64,000 nt of DNA from an uncultured Lachnospiraceae bacterium (GTDB taxonomy: Bacteria > Bacillota > Clostridia > Lachnospirales > Lachnospiraceae). The position numbers and the translations under genes are program-made. Below are positions 52,298-61,230 of the stretch, one piece after another; within the stretch, counting starts at the first letter, position 1, and each line of letters starts with the position of its first letter. The DNA lies in contig CALWLA010000001.1 in assembly GCA_944381405.1 (NCBI GenBank), forward strand, positions 1 to 64,000, written 5' to 3'. The notes beneath the pieces were generated by a model. It was not told the origin of the DNA, did no database searches, and was given only the letters and a program-made list of their open reading frames with translations.

Positions 52298-53287
52298 ATG
52301 GACAAACAGCAAATGCTCAAACATTTTTATCTGAAAACCTCGTCTCCGCTCTTCAAGCGCACCCTGAACGAGTGCGAACAGGTGGCGGCCTCCAACGTCA
52401 ACGTCCTGATCCTGGGAGAGCCGGGCACCGGCAAGGAGACCATCGCCCGCTACATCCACGCCTGCAGCCCCCGCTCCCTGTCTCCCTTCGTCTCTGTCAA
52501 CTGTCAGGCCTATACGGGGGACGGGCTTCTGGACGAGCTTTTCGGCCACGGCTGCGACGGCCTTTCCGGCCAGCAGGGCATGCGCACCGGAAAACTCAAC
52601 GCCGTAGGGGACGGCACCCTTTTCCTGGAGGAGATCCTGGATGCGGACATCATGGCCCAGCTGCGGCTATTGTCTGCCATCGAGTCAAAGACCTTTGAGC
52701 CCCTGGGCACCCTCAGCCAGAACCAGATGGACTGCCGGCTCATTTCTTCCACCTCCAAGGATTTTTCCAAAAAGATCATCGGAGACAACATCAACGAGGG
52801 CTTTTATTACCGGATCAGCACCATCTGCATCCGCATCCCCGCCCTCAGGGAGCGGAAGGAGGACCTGGTGGATCTGATCCAGTTCTTCCTGGACAAGGCC
52901 CAGAAGGAAAACAACATCCGCATCGACACCATCGAGGACAAGGCCTGGCAGTTCTTGACCAACTATGAATATCCAGGCAATATCTGGGAGCTGGAAAACA
53001 CCCTCTCCCGCATGGTGGTCCTGAGCAGCAACCACACCATCACCAGCGAAGGCATCCCCATCCTGTTCAATCTGAAGCGGGAGGCCAAAAAGGATGTGGG
53101 AATGGAGCTTCCCGACAGCATCCTCACCTGGAAGGAATTCAAGGCGGTAAGCGAAAAGAAATTCCTGGAATCCGTGCTCATGAGCATGGGCTGGAACATC
53201 TCCGCCTCTGCCAAGCGGCTCAATATGAGCTCCCGCCAGATCTTCAACAAGATCAACGAGTACAACATCGAAAAACCGGTCCTCTAA
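52298..53287 (+). CDS. AAA+ enhancer-binding-protein-like regulator without GAFTGA
   Basis: 329 residues, no N-terminal sensor domain. The AAA+ core has Walker A ILGEPGTGKETIARYIH (Lys46), an altered Walker B DGTLFLEEILDA, and arginine-finger type segments (FYYRISTICIRIPALRERKEDLVDLI). The loop that normally reads GAFTGA is FGHGCDGLSGQQ (about 82-93), so contact with sigma-54 is doubtful. The C-terminus carries a Fis-type helix-turn-helix (SMGWNISASAKRLNMSSRQIFNKINEYNIE). It is followed 14 nt later by selD, so it may regulate selenium or glycine reductase genes in response to an unidentified signal. Confidence 0.85.
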   Translation: MDKQQMLKHFYLKTSSPLFKRTLNECEQVAASNVNVLILGEPGTGKETIARYIHACSPRSLSPFVSVNCQAYTGDGLLDELFGHGCDGLSGQQGMRTGKLNAVGDGTLFLEEILDADIMAQLRLLSAIESKTFEPLGTLSQNQMDCRLISSTSKDFSKKIIGDNINEGFYYRISTICIRIPALRERKEDLVDLIQFFLDKAQKENNIRIDTIEDKAWQFLTNYEYPGNIWELENTLSRMVVLSSNHTITSEGIPILFNLKREAKKDVGMELPDSILTWKEFKAVSEKKFLESVLMSMGWNISASAKRLNMSSRQIFNKINEYNIEKPVL

Positions 53288-53301
53288 GAAAGGAGAAACA
53301 T

Positions 53302-54342
53302 ATGTCAGATATCAAGCTCACGAAGCTCTCCGGCGAATGCGGCGGCTGAGCCTCCAAAATAGGTCCCGATTACCTCGCGCAGGTTCTGCGCGGTCTTCCG
53401 GCGTTCCAGGATGAACGTCTTTTAGTCGGATATGATACGGCGGATGACGCCGCAGTTTACAAGATCACCGATGAGGTGGCCCTGATCCAGACCGTGGACA
53501 TCTTCCCTCCTGCGGTGGACGATCCCTACGAATACGGCCAGATCGCTGCCGCCAATTCCCTTTCCGACGTCTGGGCCATGGGCGGCGAAGCAAAGCTGGC
53601 CATGAACGTGTTCATGTTCCCGGAGAGCCTGCCCCACGAGGATGTGCACAACATCCTGCTGGGGGGCTATGACAAGGTGCGGGAAGCAGGCGCCATCGTG
53701 GTAGGCGGCCACACCATCAAGGACCCCATTCCCAAATACGGTCTCTGCGTGGCAGGCTTCGTGCATCCGGACAGGATCCTCAGGAACAACGGCATCCGTC
53801 CCGGGGACGCCCTGATCCTCACCAAGCCCATCGGCACCGGCGTCCTCACCAACGCGGAACGGGGCGGGCTTCTCACCCAGGCCCAGCACAAGGAGCTGGT
53901 TTCCACCATGGCCCGGCTCAACAAATACGCCTCGGAGATCGTCACAAAATACGAGGGCGTCCACGCCTGCACCGATGTCACAGGCTTTGCTCTCCTGGGC
54001 CACACCTATGAGATGTGCGACGGCTCCGGCTGCACCGCCTACGTCGACTCCTCTTCCATTCCACTGCTTTCCGCAGCCCAGGAGTACGCCGCCATGGGGC
54101 TTGTTCCTGCAAACGCCTACCGGAACCGGAAAAATCTGGAGGGGAAGGTCCAGATCGCCGGGAACATTCCCGAAAGCCTGGTGGACCTCCTTTACGATCC
54201 CCAGACCTCCGGCGGCCTGCTGTATGCGGTGGAGGCAAAGCAGGTGGACCGGATCCTGGAGGACCTGAAAAAGGTTGTTCCGGAAGCAGCCGTCATCGGC
54301 TACACCGACACCCTGTCGGACTGCCCCATCAGCGTTTTCTAA
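53302..54342 (+). CDS. selD: selenophosphate synthetase SelD, selenoprotein (UGA at 53347-53349 is Sec16)
   Basis: 346 residues from ATG 53302, preceded by AAGGAGAAACAT. The N-terminus reads MSDIKLTKLSGECGG-UGA-ASKIGPDYLAQVLRGLP, so UGA is codon 16 in the nucleophile position (the usual C/U-x-x-K region). The frame continues with VGYDTADDAAVYKITDEVALIQTVDIFPP and the ATP/Mg region AAANSLSDVWAMGGEAKLAMN through the stop at 54342. Ordinary ORF calling starts at an internal ATG (53476). It makes selenophosphate from selenide and ATP for SelA. Confidence 0.95.
53376..53392 (+). promoter_or_regulatory. candidate SECIS hairpin of selD
   Basis: CGCGCAG and CTGCGCG form a perfect 7-bp stem with a GTT loop, starting 26 nt after the UGA codon. 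Loop position and initial G agree with bacterial SECIS elements. Confidence 0.6.
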
Positions 54343-54370
54343 CATTCAATCCAAAAGAGCGTTATAGGAC

Positions 54371-54412
54371 AAAAGAGATGCGAAGCAGTTTTCCTGCCGC
54401 CGCATCTCTTTT
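54371..54412 (+). terminator. terminator after selD
   Basis: AAAAGAGATGCG (54371-54382) pairs with CGCATCTCTTTT (54401-54412), followed by more T on the plus strand. Confidence 0.8.
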
Positions 54413-54423
54413 TTGTTTCAGGA

Positions 54424-55299
54424 TCATGCCTCCCGGCAATAGGCCAGCAGCCCGCTGATGAAATTGCGGATGCGGACGTTGCCGTGCTTGTCGCTCTTTC
54501 CCCGGATGAAATTCATCTCCTTCCGGATCTGTTCAAAATTGTAAAGCCTTGCGGCATACTCGTTGAACACCGGATCCGCATAGTCCTCCAGGCCCTTGTT
54601 GGCCAGATTGACCATGCCCGCAAAGGCCGCCCGGCGGATCCTCTGCTCCACGGACTTGGGGTTCTGTCCCAGCCTGCCGCAGAGCTCGTTGAGAGTGGTC
54701 TCCGTAATATCCATGTCGTGCTCCATCAGATATTCTACGATGGCCATGATATCCCGGCTGCCGGACTCGGAACTGATGCCGATGCCCTGGAGGATGCCCC
54801 TCAGGCGCTGCATATAGGGCTTGCCGGAGCCCATCAGGACCGGCCTGGCTGCAGGCTGCTCCGCAGGCATCATGCCCTGGGGCGCCGCCGAGCCTGCAAA
54901 CAGATCCTGGGCCTTGGCGATGATCCGCCGCATGGCCCTGCTGGCCTCGATGTTTTTCAGCACGTTTTCGATCTCGATGGCATTGATGGGCTTGTGGATG
55001 TAAAACTCCACGCCGCTCTCATAGGCCCTGGAGACCATCTCCTTGCTGTCCACCTGGGAAAGCATGATGACGCTGAGCTCCGGAAGGATCTTTTTGATCT
55101 TTTCCGCAAAGGAAATGCCGTCCAGCTCCGGCATCAAAAGGTCTGCAATGACGATATCCGGATTGACCGCCGCCACCTCCTCCAGGGCCTCCTGGCCGTT
55201 GACTGCGGTGCCGCAGATCTCTCCCAGCTTCCGCTCTGTGATGATCTGTTTCAGAATGCTCACCACGTTTCTGTCGTCATCCACAATATAGATTCTCAT
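54424..55299 (-). CDS. response regulator with YcbB-type DNA-binding domain
   Basis: 291 residues from ATG 55299, chosen because AGGAGG lies 4-5 nt upstream. The receiver domain begins MRIYIVDDDRNVVSILKQII with acidic residues at the start, phospho-Asp in VIADLLMPELDG (about Asp54), and Lys in FYIHKPIN. The C-terminal half (about 155-290) resembles the YcbB domain (IMAIVEYLMEHDMDITETTLNELCGRLGQ, RRAAFAGMVNLANKGLEDYA). In Bacillus, YcbA/YcbB (GlnK/GlnL) respond to glutamine, so amino-acid sensing is plausible here. Its kinase is encoded directly upstream. Confidence 0.84.
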   Translation of the reverse strand: MRIYIVDDDRNVVSILKQIITERKLGEICGTAVNGQEALEEVAAVNPDIVIADLLMPELDGISFAEKIKKILPELSVIMLSQVDSKEMVSRAYESGVEFYIHKPINAIEIENVLKNIEASRAMRRIIAKAQDLFAGSAAPQGMMPAEQPAARPVLMGSGKPYMQRLRGILQGIGISSESGSRDIMAIVEYLMEHDMDITETTLNELCGRLGQNPKSVEQRIRRAAFAGMVNLANKGLEDYADPVFNEYAARLYNFEQIRKEMNFIRGKSDKHGNVRIRNFISGLLAYCREA

Positions 55300-55340
55300 A
55301 GTTCCTCCTATTGCCGCCTTCTTCTGAAAAGGGGGCCGCA

Positions 55341-56630
55341 TTATTCTTTCAGCTGAAATTCCTCCCGGGGGATCTCCACCACAAAGGAGGTTTTATAACG
55401 GTCCGAGGAGACCCGGACGGTTCCGCTAAATTCTTTTTCCACGATGCTCTTGACGATGAGCAGCCCCAGGCCTCTGCCCACGATGCCGCTTTCGTAGTCG
55501 ATCTTTGTGGAAAATCCCGCGTTCCAGATATCTTCTATGGTCTCCGGCGGAATGGGCTTTCCGTCGTTGGACACCGTAAACTGATAGTGGTCCCCCTGCT
55601 CCAGCACCGTTACCTCCAGGTTTTCCCGGTCATCTCTTGCCGCCTCCACGGCATTGGTAAAGAAATTGTTGAACACCGTCATCAGATAATAATATTTGAC
55701 CGTATAGAGGTTGTCGGGACAGTCGATCCGGAAATTGAATTCGATGTTTTTTTCCGCCGCCATGGCCTTGTTCTGCTGCAAAAGGATGCTGAAGATCTCC
55801 GAAACCGGCATGGCCCCCTCCTCCAGGTTCCGGTTGAGGGCCGAATTCACCGCCGTCATGATGGAACGGTACTGTTTTTTGATCTCGTGGACCTTGGTGG
55901 CCACGGACAGGGCCTTTACCGCCTCCGGGGAGTTCTGGGCCTTGAGGGTATCGTAAAGCCTGTAGGCGTCGTTCATGGTCTGCTCCACCATCTGGGTGTT
56001 TTCCCGCATCCAGACCATCTCTCCGGAAAGCTCCGTAGCGGTAAACAGGAGCTGCTGATACATCCGCACATCTTCCTGTCGCATGAGGCTCACCCGATAG
56101 GTGGCCACCAGAAGGCCGATGCCCAGGATCACGAGGGCCCGGAGGCAGCCGATGGTGAGGATGCTCAGCTGATTGGCCACCGTAAGTTCCGACACCCCTT
56201 CCCGCAGGAAAAGCTCCAGCATGTTGGAGGCGTAGTCGATAAAGGTCAGGGCCACCGCATCTGCTACCCGTTCCAGCTTTTTTCCCCGATACCGGCAGTA
56301 CAGGGCGAACAGCATGCCATAAAGTATATAAAAAAAGGTTTCCGGCAGATAATTGGACACAAAGGCGCCCTGGGGGCCGCCTCCGTAGGCATCCACCAGC
56401 ATCCGGGAGAAAGCCACCATGATGCCGGACAGGGCCGCCAGGGGAAACATGGGGAGCCCGTCGATGAGCACATAGAAAAGGGGCACCAGCACGATGCCCA
56501 GGGAGATAGTAAAATACTCCACCAGAAGCCCCAGCCGGAACTGGGCAAAGCCGGTGATCATCAGGCAGCATAGCAACAGAATGGCGCTCTTACTGGTCAC
56601 CTCATTTGCAGTTATCGTAGATAATTTCAT
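55341..56630 (-). CDS. membrane sensor histidine kinase, GHKL type
   Basis: 429 residues. About six to seven hydrophobic segments occupy the first 180 residues, followed by a region EQTMNDAYRLYDTLKAQNSPEAVKALSVATKVHEIKKQYRSI where the phospho-accepting His lies (VATKVHEIKKQ), and an HATPase_c domain (NNFFTNAVEAARDD N-box, GRGLGLLIVKSI G-box). The arrangement resembles citrate/glutamine-type kinases. It ends 41 nt before the response regulator start and forms its two-component system. Confidence 0.84.
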   Translation of the reverse strand: MKLSTITANEVTSKSAILLLCCLMITGFAQFRLGLLVEYFTISLGIVLVPLFYVLIDGLPMFPLAALSGIMVAFSRMLVDAYGGGPQGAFVSNYLPETFFYILYGMLFALYCRYRGKKLERVADAVALTFIDYASNMLELFLREGVSELTVANQLSILTIGCLRALVILGIGLLVATYRVSLMRQEDVRMYQQLLFTATELSGEMVWMRENTQMVEQTMNDAYRLYDTLKAQNSPEAVKALSVATKVHEIKKQYRSIMTAVNSALNRNLEEGAMPVSEIFSILLQQNKAMAAEKNIEFNFRIDCPDNLYTVKYYYLMTVFNNFFTNAVEAARDDRENLEVTVLEQGDHYQFTVSNDGKPIPPETIEDIWNAGFSTKIDYESGIVGRGLGLLIVKSIVEKEFSGTVRVSSDRYKTSFVVEIPREEFQLKE

Positions 56631-56696
56631 AGCCTGTTTCCGTCATGTTAATTCCTGTAACCATTCTAGCACCATCCGGCAGAAAGCGCAAGCAAG

Positions 56697-56751
56697 AAGA
56701 AGACCCGCAGATAAAGGAGCTGCAAAGCTTCCCTCATCCTACGGGTCTTCC
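56697..56751 (-). terminator. long-loop hairpin after the two-tRNA unit
   Basis: GAAGACCCG (56697-56705 region) pairs with CGGGTCTTC (56743-56751 region) across a long loop, just beyond tRNA-Pro(GGG) on the minus strand. It may terminate the tRNA-Thr/tRNA-Pro transcript or be the HK/tRNA boundary. Confidence 0.45.
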
Positions 56752-56757
56752 TGAAAA

Positions 56758-56831
56758 TCGGGGTAACAGGATTTGAACCTGCGACCTCTCGGCCCCCAGC
56801 CGAGCGCGCTACCAAACTACGCCATACCCCG
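56758..56831 (-). tRNA. tRNA-Pro (anticodon GGG)
   Basis: 74 nt. Acceptor CGGGGTA/TACCCCG, anticodon stem CTCGG/CCGAG with loop CTGGGGG (anticodon GGG), T arm with TTCAAAT. Reads Pro codons CCC and CCU. Confidence 0.92.
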
Positions 56832-56900
56832 TTATAATGGTGAGGCGCGATGTATAAAAGCCTGACTGTTTACCTTTATATACCGCACTCTCCTCTACCA

Positions 56901-56973
56901 GGCCGACGGCGGGACTTGAACCCGCGACCTATTGATTACGAATCAATTGCTCTACCAACTGAACTACGTCGGC
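56901..56973 (-). tRNA. tRNA-Thr (anticodon CGT)
   Basis: Acceptor GCCGACG/CGTCGGC, anticodon stem ATTGA/TCAAT with loop TTCGTAA (anticodon CGT), T arm GCGGG-TTCAAGT-CCCGC. Reads ACG. The base after the acceptor is C. Confidence 0.92.
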
Positions 56974-57066
56974 TCGCCGCATTTTTGCGAACTTCTATAG
57001 TATACATGAAAAGCGCCCTCAGGGCAAGCACTTTTTTCACTTTTTTTCAGCCGGAGCTGCGTATAA

Positions 57067-57092
57067 AAAAAGCAGCGGATCTGCTGCTTTTT
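57067..57092 (-). terminator. terminator of the tRNA-Pro(CGG)-tRNA-Glu unit
   Basis: AAAAAGCAGC (57067-57076) pairs with GCTGCTTTTT (57083-57092); runs of A and T flank both sides. Just downstream of tRNA-Glu on the minus strand. Confidence 0.75.
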
Positions 57093-57095
57093 CAG

Positions 57096-57167
57096 TGACT
57101 CTGCCGGGAATCGAACCCGGGCCTTCGCCGTGAGAGGGCGACGTCTTGACCGCTTGACTACAGAGCC
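57096..57167 (-). tRNA. tRNA-Glu (anticodon CTC)
   Basis: 72 nt. Acceptor GGCTCTG/CAGAGTC, anticodon stem TCGCC/GGCGA with loop CTCTCAC (anticodon CTC), T loop TTCGATT. Reads GAG. Confidence 0.92.
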
Positions 57168-57190
57168 ATGATCAGAAGATTTCTGATAAA

Positions 57191-57264
57191 TCGAGGCGAC
57201 AAGATTCGAACTTGCGACCTCTGCGTCCCGAACGCAGCGCTCTACCAAACTGAGCCACGCCTCG
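57191..57264 (-). tRNA. tRNA-Pro (anticodon CGG)
   Basis: 74 nt. Acceptor CGAGGCG/CGCCTCG, anticodon stem CTGCG/CGCAG with loop TTCGGGA (anticodon CGG), T arm GCAAG-TTCGAAT-CTTGT. Reads CCG. Confidence 0.92.
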
Positions 57265-57463
57265 ATGCCGATGTGTATCGCAGGCGTTTTTTAGTTTGCC
57301 GCGCTACTGCTGAACACTTGACGTATTATACCCGAGATCTTCTGAAATGTCAACGGTATTTTTCAACTTTTTTTCAGTTTTTTCCCAAGCCTTCCTGAGC
57401 CGGTTTTCCTGCCCTTCCTGAGCCGGTTTTCCTGCCCTGCCGCAGCCGGTCCCAGGCCCCGTT

Positions 57464-58150
57464 TCAGGCCTTGGCAAAGCGCTCCACGCACCTTTGGGCC
57501 ATGACCTCCATGGGATCCACATAGTAGCTTTCCGGCAGGGAAAGCTGCTTTTTCACCACGGAAAGCTCCGTGCAGGCCAGGAGGGCTCCATCGCATCCGG
57601 CGCCCCTGCAGGCGGTTTCGATCCGCTGCCACAGCTCTGGATCCGCAGGCTTGTTCTGCTTGATCCTTCCATAGATGGTCTCCATCACCGCCGCCTGGAT
57701 ATTCCGCTCCGGGGCGTAGGCTTTCACGTTCTGCTGCTCCAGGGCCTTCTGATAGAGGCCTGTCTGGATGGTGCCGTCAGTAGCCAGCACCGCCACCCGC
57801 TTTCCTGCAAACTGCTCTGAAAGGGCCTTTGCAGTCTCCCGGATCATATGGATAAAGGGGATCCCTACCTCCTCTTCGATCATATCCACAAAATAGTGGG
57901 CCGTATTACAGGTAACGGCAATGGCCTCGCAGCCGTTTTTCTCCAGGAAACGGGCGTCCGCAAGCATCCGCTGCCGCACCGTCTCCGTATCGCCGGAGAG
58001 GATCGCCGCCGTTCTGTCCGGCATGGCGGCGTCGCTTAAGATCAGCATGTTGATGTTGTCCTGATCGCATTTTGCGCAGGTTTTCTCCGTTACCATATCG
58101 TAAAACAGGGATGTGGCCAGAGGGCCCATTCCGCCAATAACTCCCAGCAT
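57464..58150 (-). CDS. aspartate/glutamate racemase family protein
   Basis: 228 residues from ATG 58150, preceded by AGGAGAGAC; a longer frame overlaps the preceding gene. It starts MLGVIGGMGPLATSLFYDMV. The two catalytic cysteines are in VTCNTAHYF and LACTELSVV. The pattern fits aspartate racemase-like PLP-independent racemases. Co-located with peptidases and a dipeptide importer, so racemisation of an amino acid released from peptides (or production of a D-amino acid) is likely. Confidence 0.88.
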   Translation of the reverse strand: MLGVIGGMGPLATSLFYDMVTEKTCAKCDQDNINMLILSDAAMPDRTAAILSGDTETVRQRMLADARFLEKNGCEAIAVTCNTAHYFVDMIEEEVGIPFIHMIRETAKALSEQFAGKRVAVLATDGTIQTGLYQKALEQQNVKAYAPERNIQAAVMETIYGRIKQNKPADPELWQRIETACRGAGCDGALLACTELSVVKKQLSLPESYYVDPMEVMAQRCVERFAKA

Positions 58151-58160
58151 GTCTCTCCTC

Positions 58161-59213
58161 CTACAAAAACTCCCGCAGGCAGCGGCTGTGGCTGCCCCGG
58201 ATGCCATGGGTATCCTCTGCATGGTACAGGGCGCTGATGATGGCTTCCTCCACCGCCTCTGCTCCCGCCTCGAATACCGGATCCAGCTTATCGTCCCGCA
58301 GCATATGGAAGGGCTCCAGAGGGCTTTCTCCATAATGGGGCATATGGTTTCCGGTGCTGAAGCTCAAAGCGATGTCTCCGCTGCCGTTTCCCATATAGGA
58401 ACCGACTCTGCCAAGAGCGATGGCCGCCCGCCTGGAAAGCCGGTTCAGCTGCCGGTTGGTAAGGGGGATGTCCGTACCCATGACCATGATGATGGAGCCC
58501 TTGTCCTTGCTGTCCTTGGGAAGGCCTGCGCCTCCCTCCTGCTCCATCTGTTCCTTGATTCGCTGGCCGATGTGGTCGCCGCCGATCATGAGATGCCCGG
58601 CCGCCCCGAAATTGGCCAGCACCAGAGCTCCTACGGTATAGTCCTTTTCTCCGATGGCCACCAGCCTGGAGGCGGAGCCGATGCCGCCCTTAAGGCCCAG
58701 GCACTGCATGCCGGTGCCGGCCCCCACGCAGCCCTCGGAAAAATCCTCTGAGGCCGCTGCGATGGCTTCCCGGACATGGTCCTTTTTCACATGCAGGCCC
58801 CGGATGTCGTTAAGCCCTCCGTCGTTGCATTCCGTCACCACGCAGTTGACGGTGCCGGTGGAAACGCCGATGTCCGGATTCTGCTCCAGCATGTATTCCG
58901 TAAGCCCCTCGGACACGGTGCCTACGCTTAAGGTATTGGTCATGAGGATTGGGGTCTCCAGGGTGCCAAGCTCCCCGATCTGCACCAGGCCCGTGCTCTT
59001 TCCAAAACCATTCAGCACCGCATAGCCTGCCGCCACCTTGTCCTGAAAAAGGTTGCCGCCATGAGGCAGGATCGCCGTCACGCCGGTGTGCACGTCTCCC
59101 CCTTTCAGGGTAACGTGCCCGACCCTTACGCCGGGCACGTCTGATATCAGATTATTTTTTCCCTGCGGCCAACGGGAATGAAGCTCAAGGCCGCTGTTTT
59201 TCGGAAGTCCCAT
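58161..59213 (-). CDS. P1 (DmpA-type) aminopeptidase family protein
   Basis: 350 residues. NLISDVPGVRVGHVTL and GATAILPHG-like (GVTAILPHGG) sequences, and near residue 290 the nucleophilic segment SYMGNGSGDIALSFSTGN with the self-cleavage Gly-Ser typical of the P1/DmpA family (N-terminal nucleophile L-aminopeptidase/D-esterase). VGRVGHxT and AGTGMQC blocks also occur. It cleaves N-terminal residues from small peptides in the cytoplasm. It lies 10 nt from the racemase gene. Confidence 0.88.
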   Translation of the reverse strand: MGLPKNSGLELHSRWPQGKNNLISDVPGVRVGHVTLKGGDVHTGVTAILPHGGNLFQDKVAAGYAVLNGFGKSTGLVQIGELGTLETPILMTNTLSVGTVSEGLTEYMLEQNPDIGVSTGTVNCVVTECNDGGLNDIRGLHVKKDHVREAIAAASEDFSEGCVGAGTGMQCLGLKGGIGSASRLVAIGEKDYTVGALVLANFGAAGHLMIGGDHIGQRIKEQMEQEGGAGLPKDSKDKGSIIMVMGTDIPLTNRQLNRLSRRAAIALGRVGSYMGNGSGDIALSFSTGNHMPHYGESPLEPFHMLRDDKLDPVFEAGAEAVEEAIISALYHAEDTHGIRGSHSRCLREFL

Positions 59214-59228
59214 ATCGTTCTGTTCCTT

Positions 59229-60341
59229 TTAGATCTCGTTTACATGCAGCAGCTCTGCGATCCGCTCCTGGTCCAGATGACGGATCACCTCCGCCGCCAT
59301 GGATACGGTAGCCTCGATGTCCTCTGCCGCGCAGAAATTGTAATGGGTGTGTACATAGCGGGAGGGAATGCCCAGCACCAGTACCGGTACCGCCTTTCCC
59401 GTCAGGCTGATGACCCCTGCGTTGGTTCCGCCGCCCCGGCGCACCGCATCCTGGAATTTGATGCCGCAGGCCTTTCCGATCTCATGGGCGTAGCTGATGA
59501 AGGCAGGGCTTGAGATATAGCTGGAATCCATGTGTCTGATCTGGGTTCCCTGCTTCAGGCTGCACTGAGCGATGCCGGGACGGAAATAGAAATCGTCCGC
59601 AGGAGATCCCTCGAACACGATGGCAAGATCCGGCTTTACGATCTGGGAGGTGACCTTTGCGCCTCTGGTGCCCACTTCTTCCTGGGCTGCCATACCGCCT
59701 ACCACCTGCACCGCCAGCTCCTGACCCAGAAGCCGCTTCATGGTCTCCAGGATGCTGACGCAGCCGAGACGGTTGTCGAAGGCCTTGCCGTAGCAGATGC
59801 CATGGGCCTCGTCGTAATCATAGCGCACATCCGGGCATACCGGATCGCCTACGGCGATGCCGTAATCCTCCATGACCTCCTGCCGGCTGGAGGCTCCCAC
59901 ATCCACGCGGATGTCCTCGATCTCCAGGGAGTTGTCCGCCTTCTGGGATGCGGTCAGGAAATGCACCGGCTTGGAGGTGGTGATGCCCCGGATCTTCTTT
60001 CCGGCTCCGTTCCGCACGATCACGGAATGGGCGGGAATGTTGGTGTTATGGATGCCGCCCAGGCAGATGATGTCCAGGAGTCCGTTTTCCTCGATGTTCT
60101 GCACCATAAAGCCCACCTCGTCGGAATGGGCGTCCAGCATGAGCACCGGTTTCTCTCCCCGCCGGTCTTCTGCCGCTGCCTGCCGCTCCGCCTCGCTCAT
60201 ATAAGCGTAGACGTTGTGCATGGCGTCGTTTCGCAGAAACAGGCCCTGGCTGTGGGCCTTCACTGCGGAAAGCACCTCCTCCTCAAAGCCGCTGGGGCCA
60301 AAAGCGTTAGTCAGATCTTCCACCGTTTTCAAATCGATCAT
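59229..60341 (-). CDS. M42 family aminopeptidase
   Basis: 370 residues from ATG 60341, following GGAGG by 7 nt. Zinc-site and dimetal motifs LMLDAHSDEVGFM, HSDE, AFDNRLGCVSILE, AAQEEVGTRGAKV and the C-terminal GGGTNAG are those of M42 glutamyl/leucyl aminopeptidases, which form large cytoplasmic particles. It would degrade imported peptides. Located between the P1 peptidase and the M55 gene. Confidence 0.92.
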   Translation of the reverse strand: MIDLKTVEDLTNAFGPSGFEEEVLSAVKAHSQGLFLRNDAMHNVYAYMSEAERQAAAEDRRGEKPVLMLDAHSDEVGFMVQNIEENGLLDIICLGGIHNTNIPAHSVIVRNGAGKKIRGITTSKPVHFLTASQKADNSLEIEDIRVDVGASSRQEVMEDYGIAVGDPVCPDVRYDYDEAHGICYGKAFDNRLGCVSILETMKRLLGQELAVQVVGGMAAQEEVGTRGAKVTSQIVKPDLAIVFEGSPADDFYFRPGIAQCSLKQGTQIRHMDSSYISSPAFISYAHEIGKACGIKFQDAVRRGGGTNAGVISLTGKAVPVLVLGIPSRYVHTHYNFCAAEDIEATVSMAAEVIRHLDQERIAELLHVNEI

Positions 60342-60421
60342 TTTTTTACCTCCAGTAAACCTCAAACGTCATTTGCGCCCGCCGAGGCGGACGCAAAAAG
60401 AAAAAAATATAATTGATACCA

Positions 60422-61222
60422 TCAATAAACGATAAAGGAATGAGCCGTGACGATATCCATGTAGTCGCTGCTCACCAGCCGGTTGGTCCTGTCGTCCACC
60501 CGCTCCACGCCGGGGAAGAAGGACATCTTGTAGGCCTTGCCCAGGTCCTTGTAATTCACCACATATTCAAATTCCTTGGGCAGCTCCACCCGGCACCGGG
60601 AGAAATCCCCGGAAAGGGCTTCCTTGGTCTTTTCCTTCAACAGCCGGATGCCTGCAGCCGGACTCATGTTGATGGTGCTGGCTCCTACGCCCCGCTTGAC
60701 GGCGGCGGTGGTGATGGAGGGCACCAGCTCCTGCGCCATGCCGCAGATGGCCGCATCGCCGGAAATGAATACAGCAGGCACGCCGAAATAGGCTGCCGTA
60801 TAAGTGTTCAGCATGAACTCGCTCATGAGCCTGCCATTGAGATAAATGTGATTGCTGTTTCCGGTAGAGGTGTGGCTGATGGGATTTCCGCCGCAGCCTG
60901 CAGGCGCATGATAGCCTACATAAAGCACCGCGTCAAAGCTCTCGTCCAGACCAAACATCATGTTGATGGGATGGCCGCTTTTTCCCCGGATCAGAGTCAC
61001 CTTGTCCGGCAGAGCCGTAAAGTCGATGTTGGTGGCGTCTCCGTGTCCGTCCTTGACCACGATCTCATCGGCGCCTGCCTCCAGGGCCGCCTGGCAGACG
61101 GCGGCGACCTCCGCCGTCATCTCCTTGGCAAAGGCCTGATAGACCGCCTCGTTCTTGTGGGTTTCCGCACTCAGGGTTGTTCCGACGCAGCCCTCGATAT
61201 CCGCACTGATAAACAGCTTCAT
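60422..61222 (-). CDS. M55 D-aminopeptidase (DppA-like)
   Basis: 266 residues. MKLFISADIEGCVGTT is the M55 start with Asp8 and Glu10 as zinc ligands; GADEIVVKDGHGDATNI and YVGYHAPAG continue the metal site. DppA releases D-amino acids from dipeptides (D-Ala-D-Ala type) and is often encoded with dipeptide importers, as here. It begins 8 nt from the upstream DppF-like ATPase gene. Confidence 0.92.
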   Translation of the reverse strand: MKLFISADIEGCVGTTLSAETHKNEAVYQAFAKEMTAEVAAVCQAALEAGADEIVVKDGHGDATNIDFTALPDKVTLIRGKSGHPINMMFGLDESFDAVLYVGYHAPAGCGGNPISHTSTGNSNHIYLNGRLMSEFMLNTYTAAYFGVPAVFISGDAAICGMAQELVPSITTAAVKRGVGASTINMSPAAGIRLLKEKTKEALSGDFSRCRVELPKEFEYVVNYKDLGKAYKMSFFPGVERVDDRTNRLVSSDYMDIVTAHSFIVY

Positions 61223-61230
61223 TGCTTTGC

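Noticed and set aside
53476..54342. SelD starting at 53476 as a truncated gene
   Set aside because: The frame extends upstream through UGA at 53347-53349 (Sec16) to an ATG with a good ribosome binding site at 53302.
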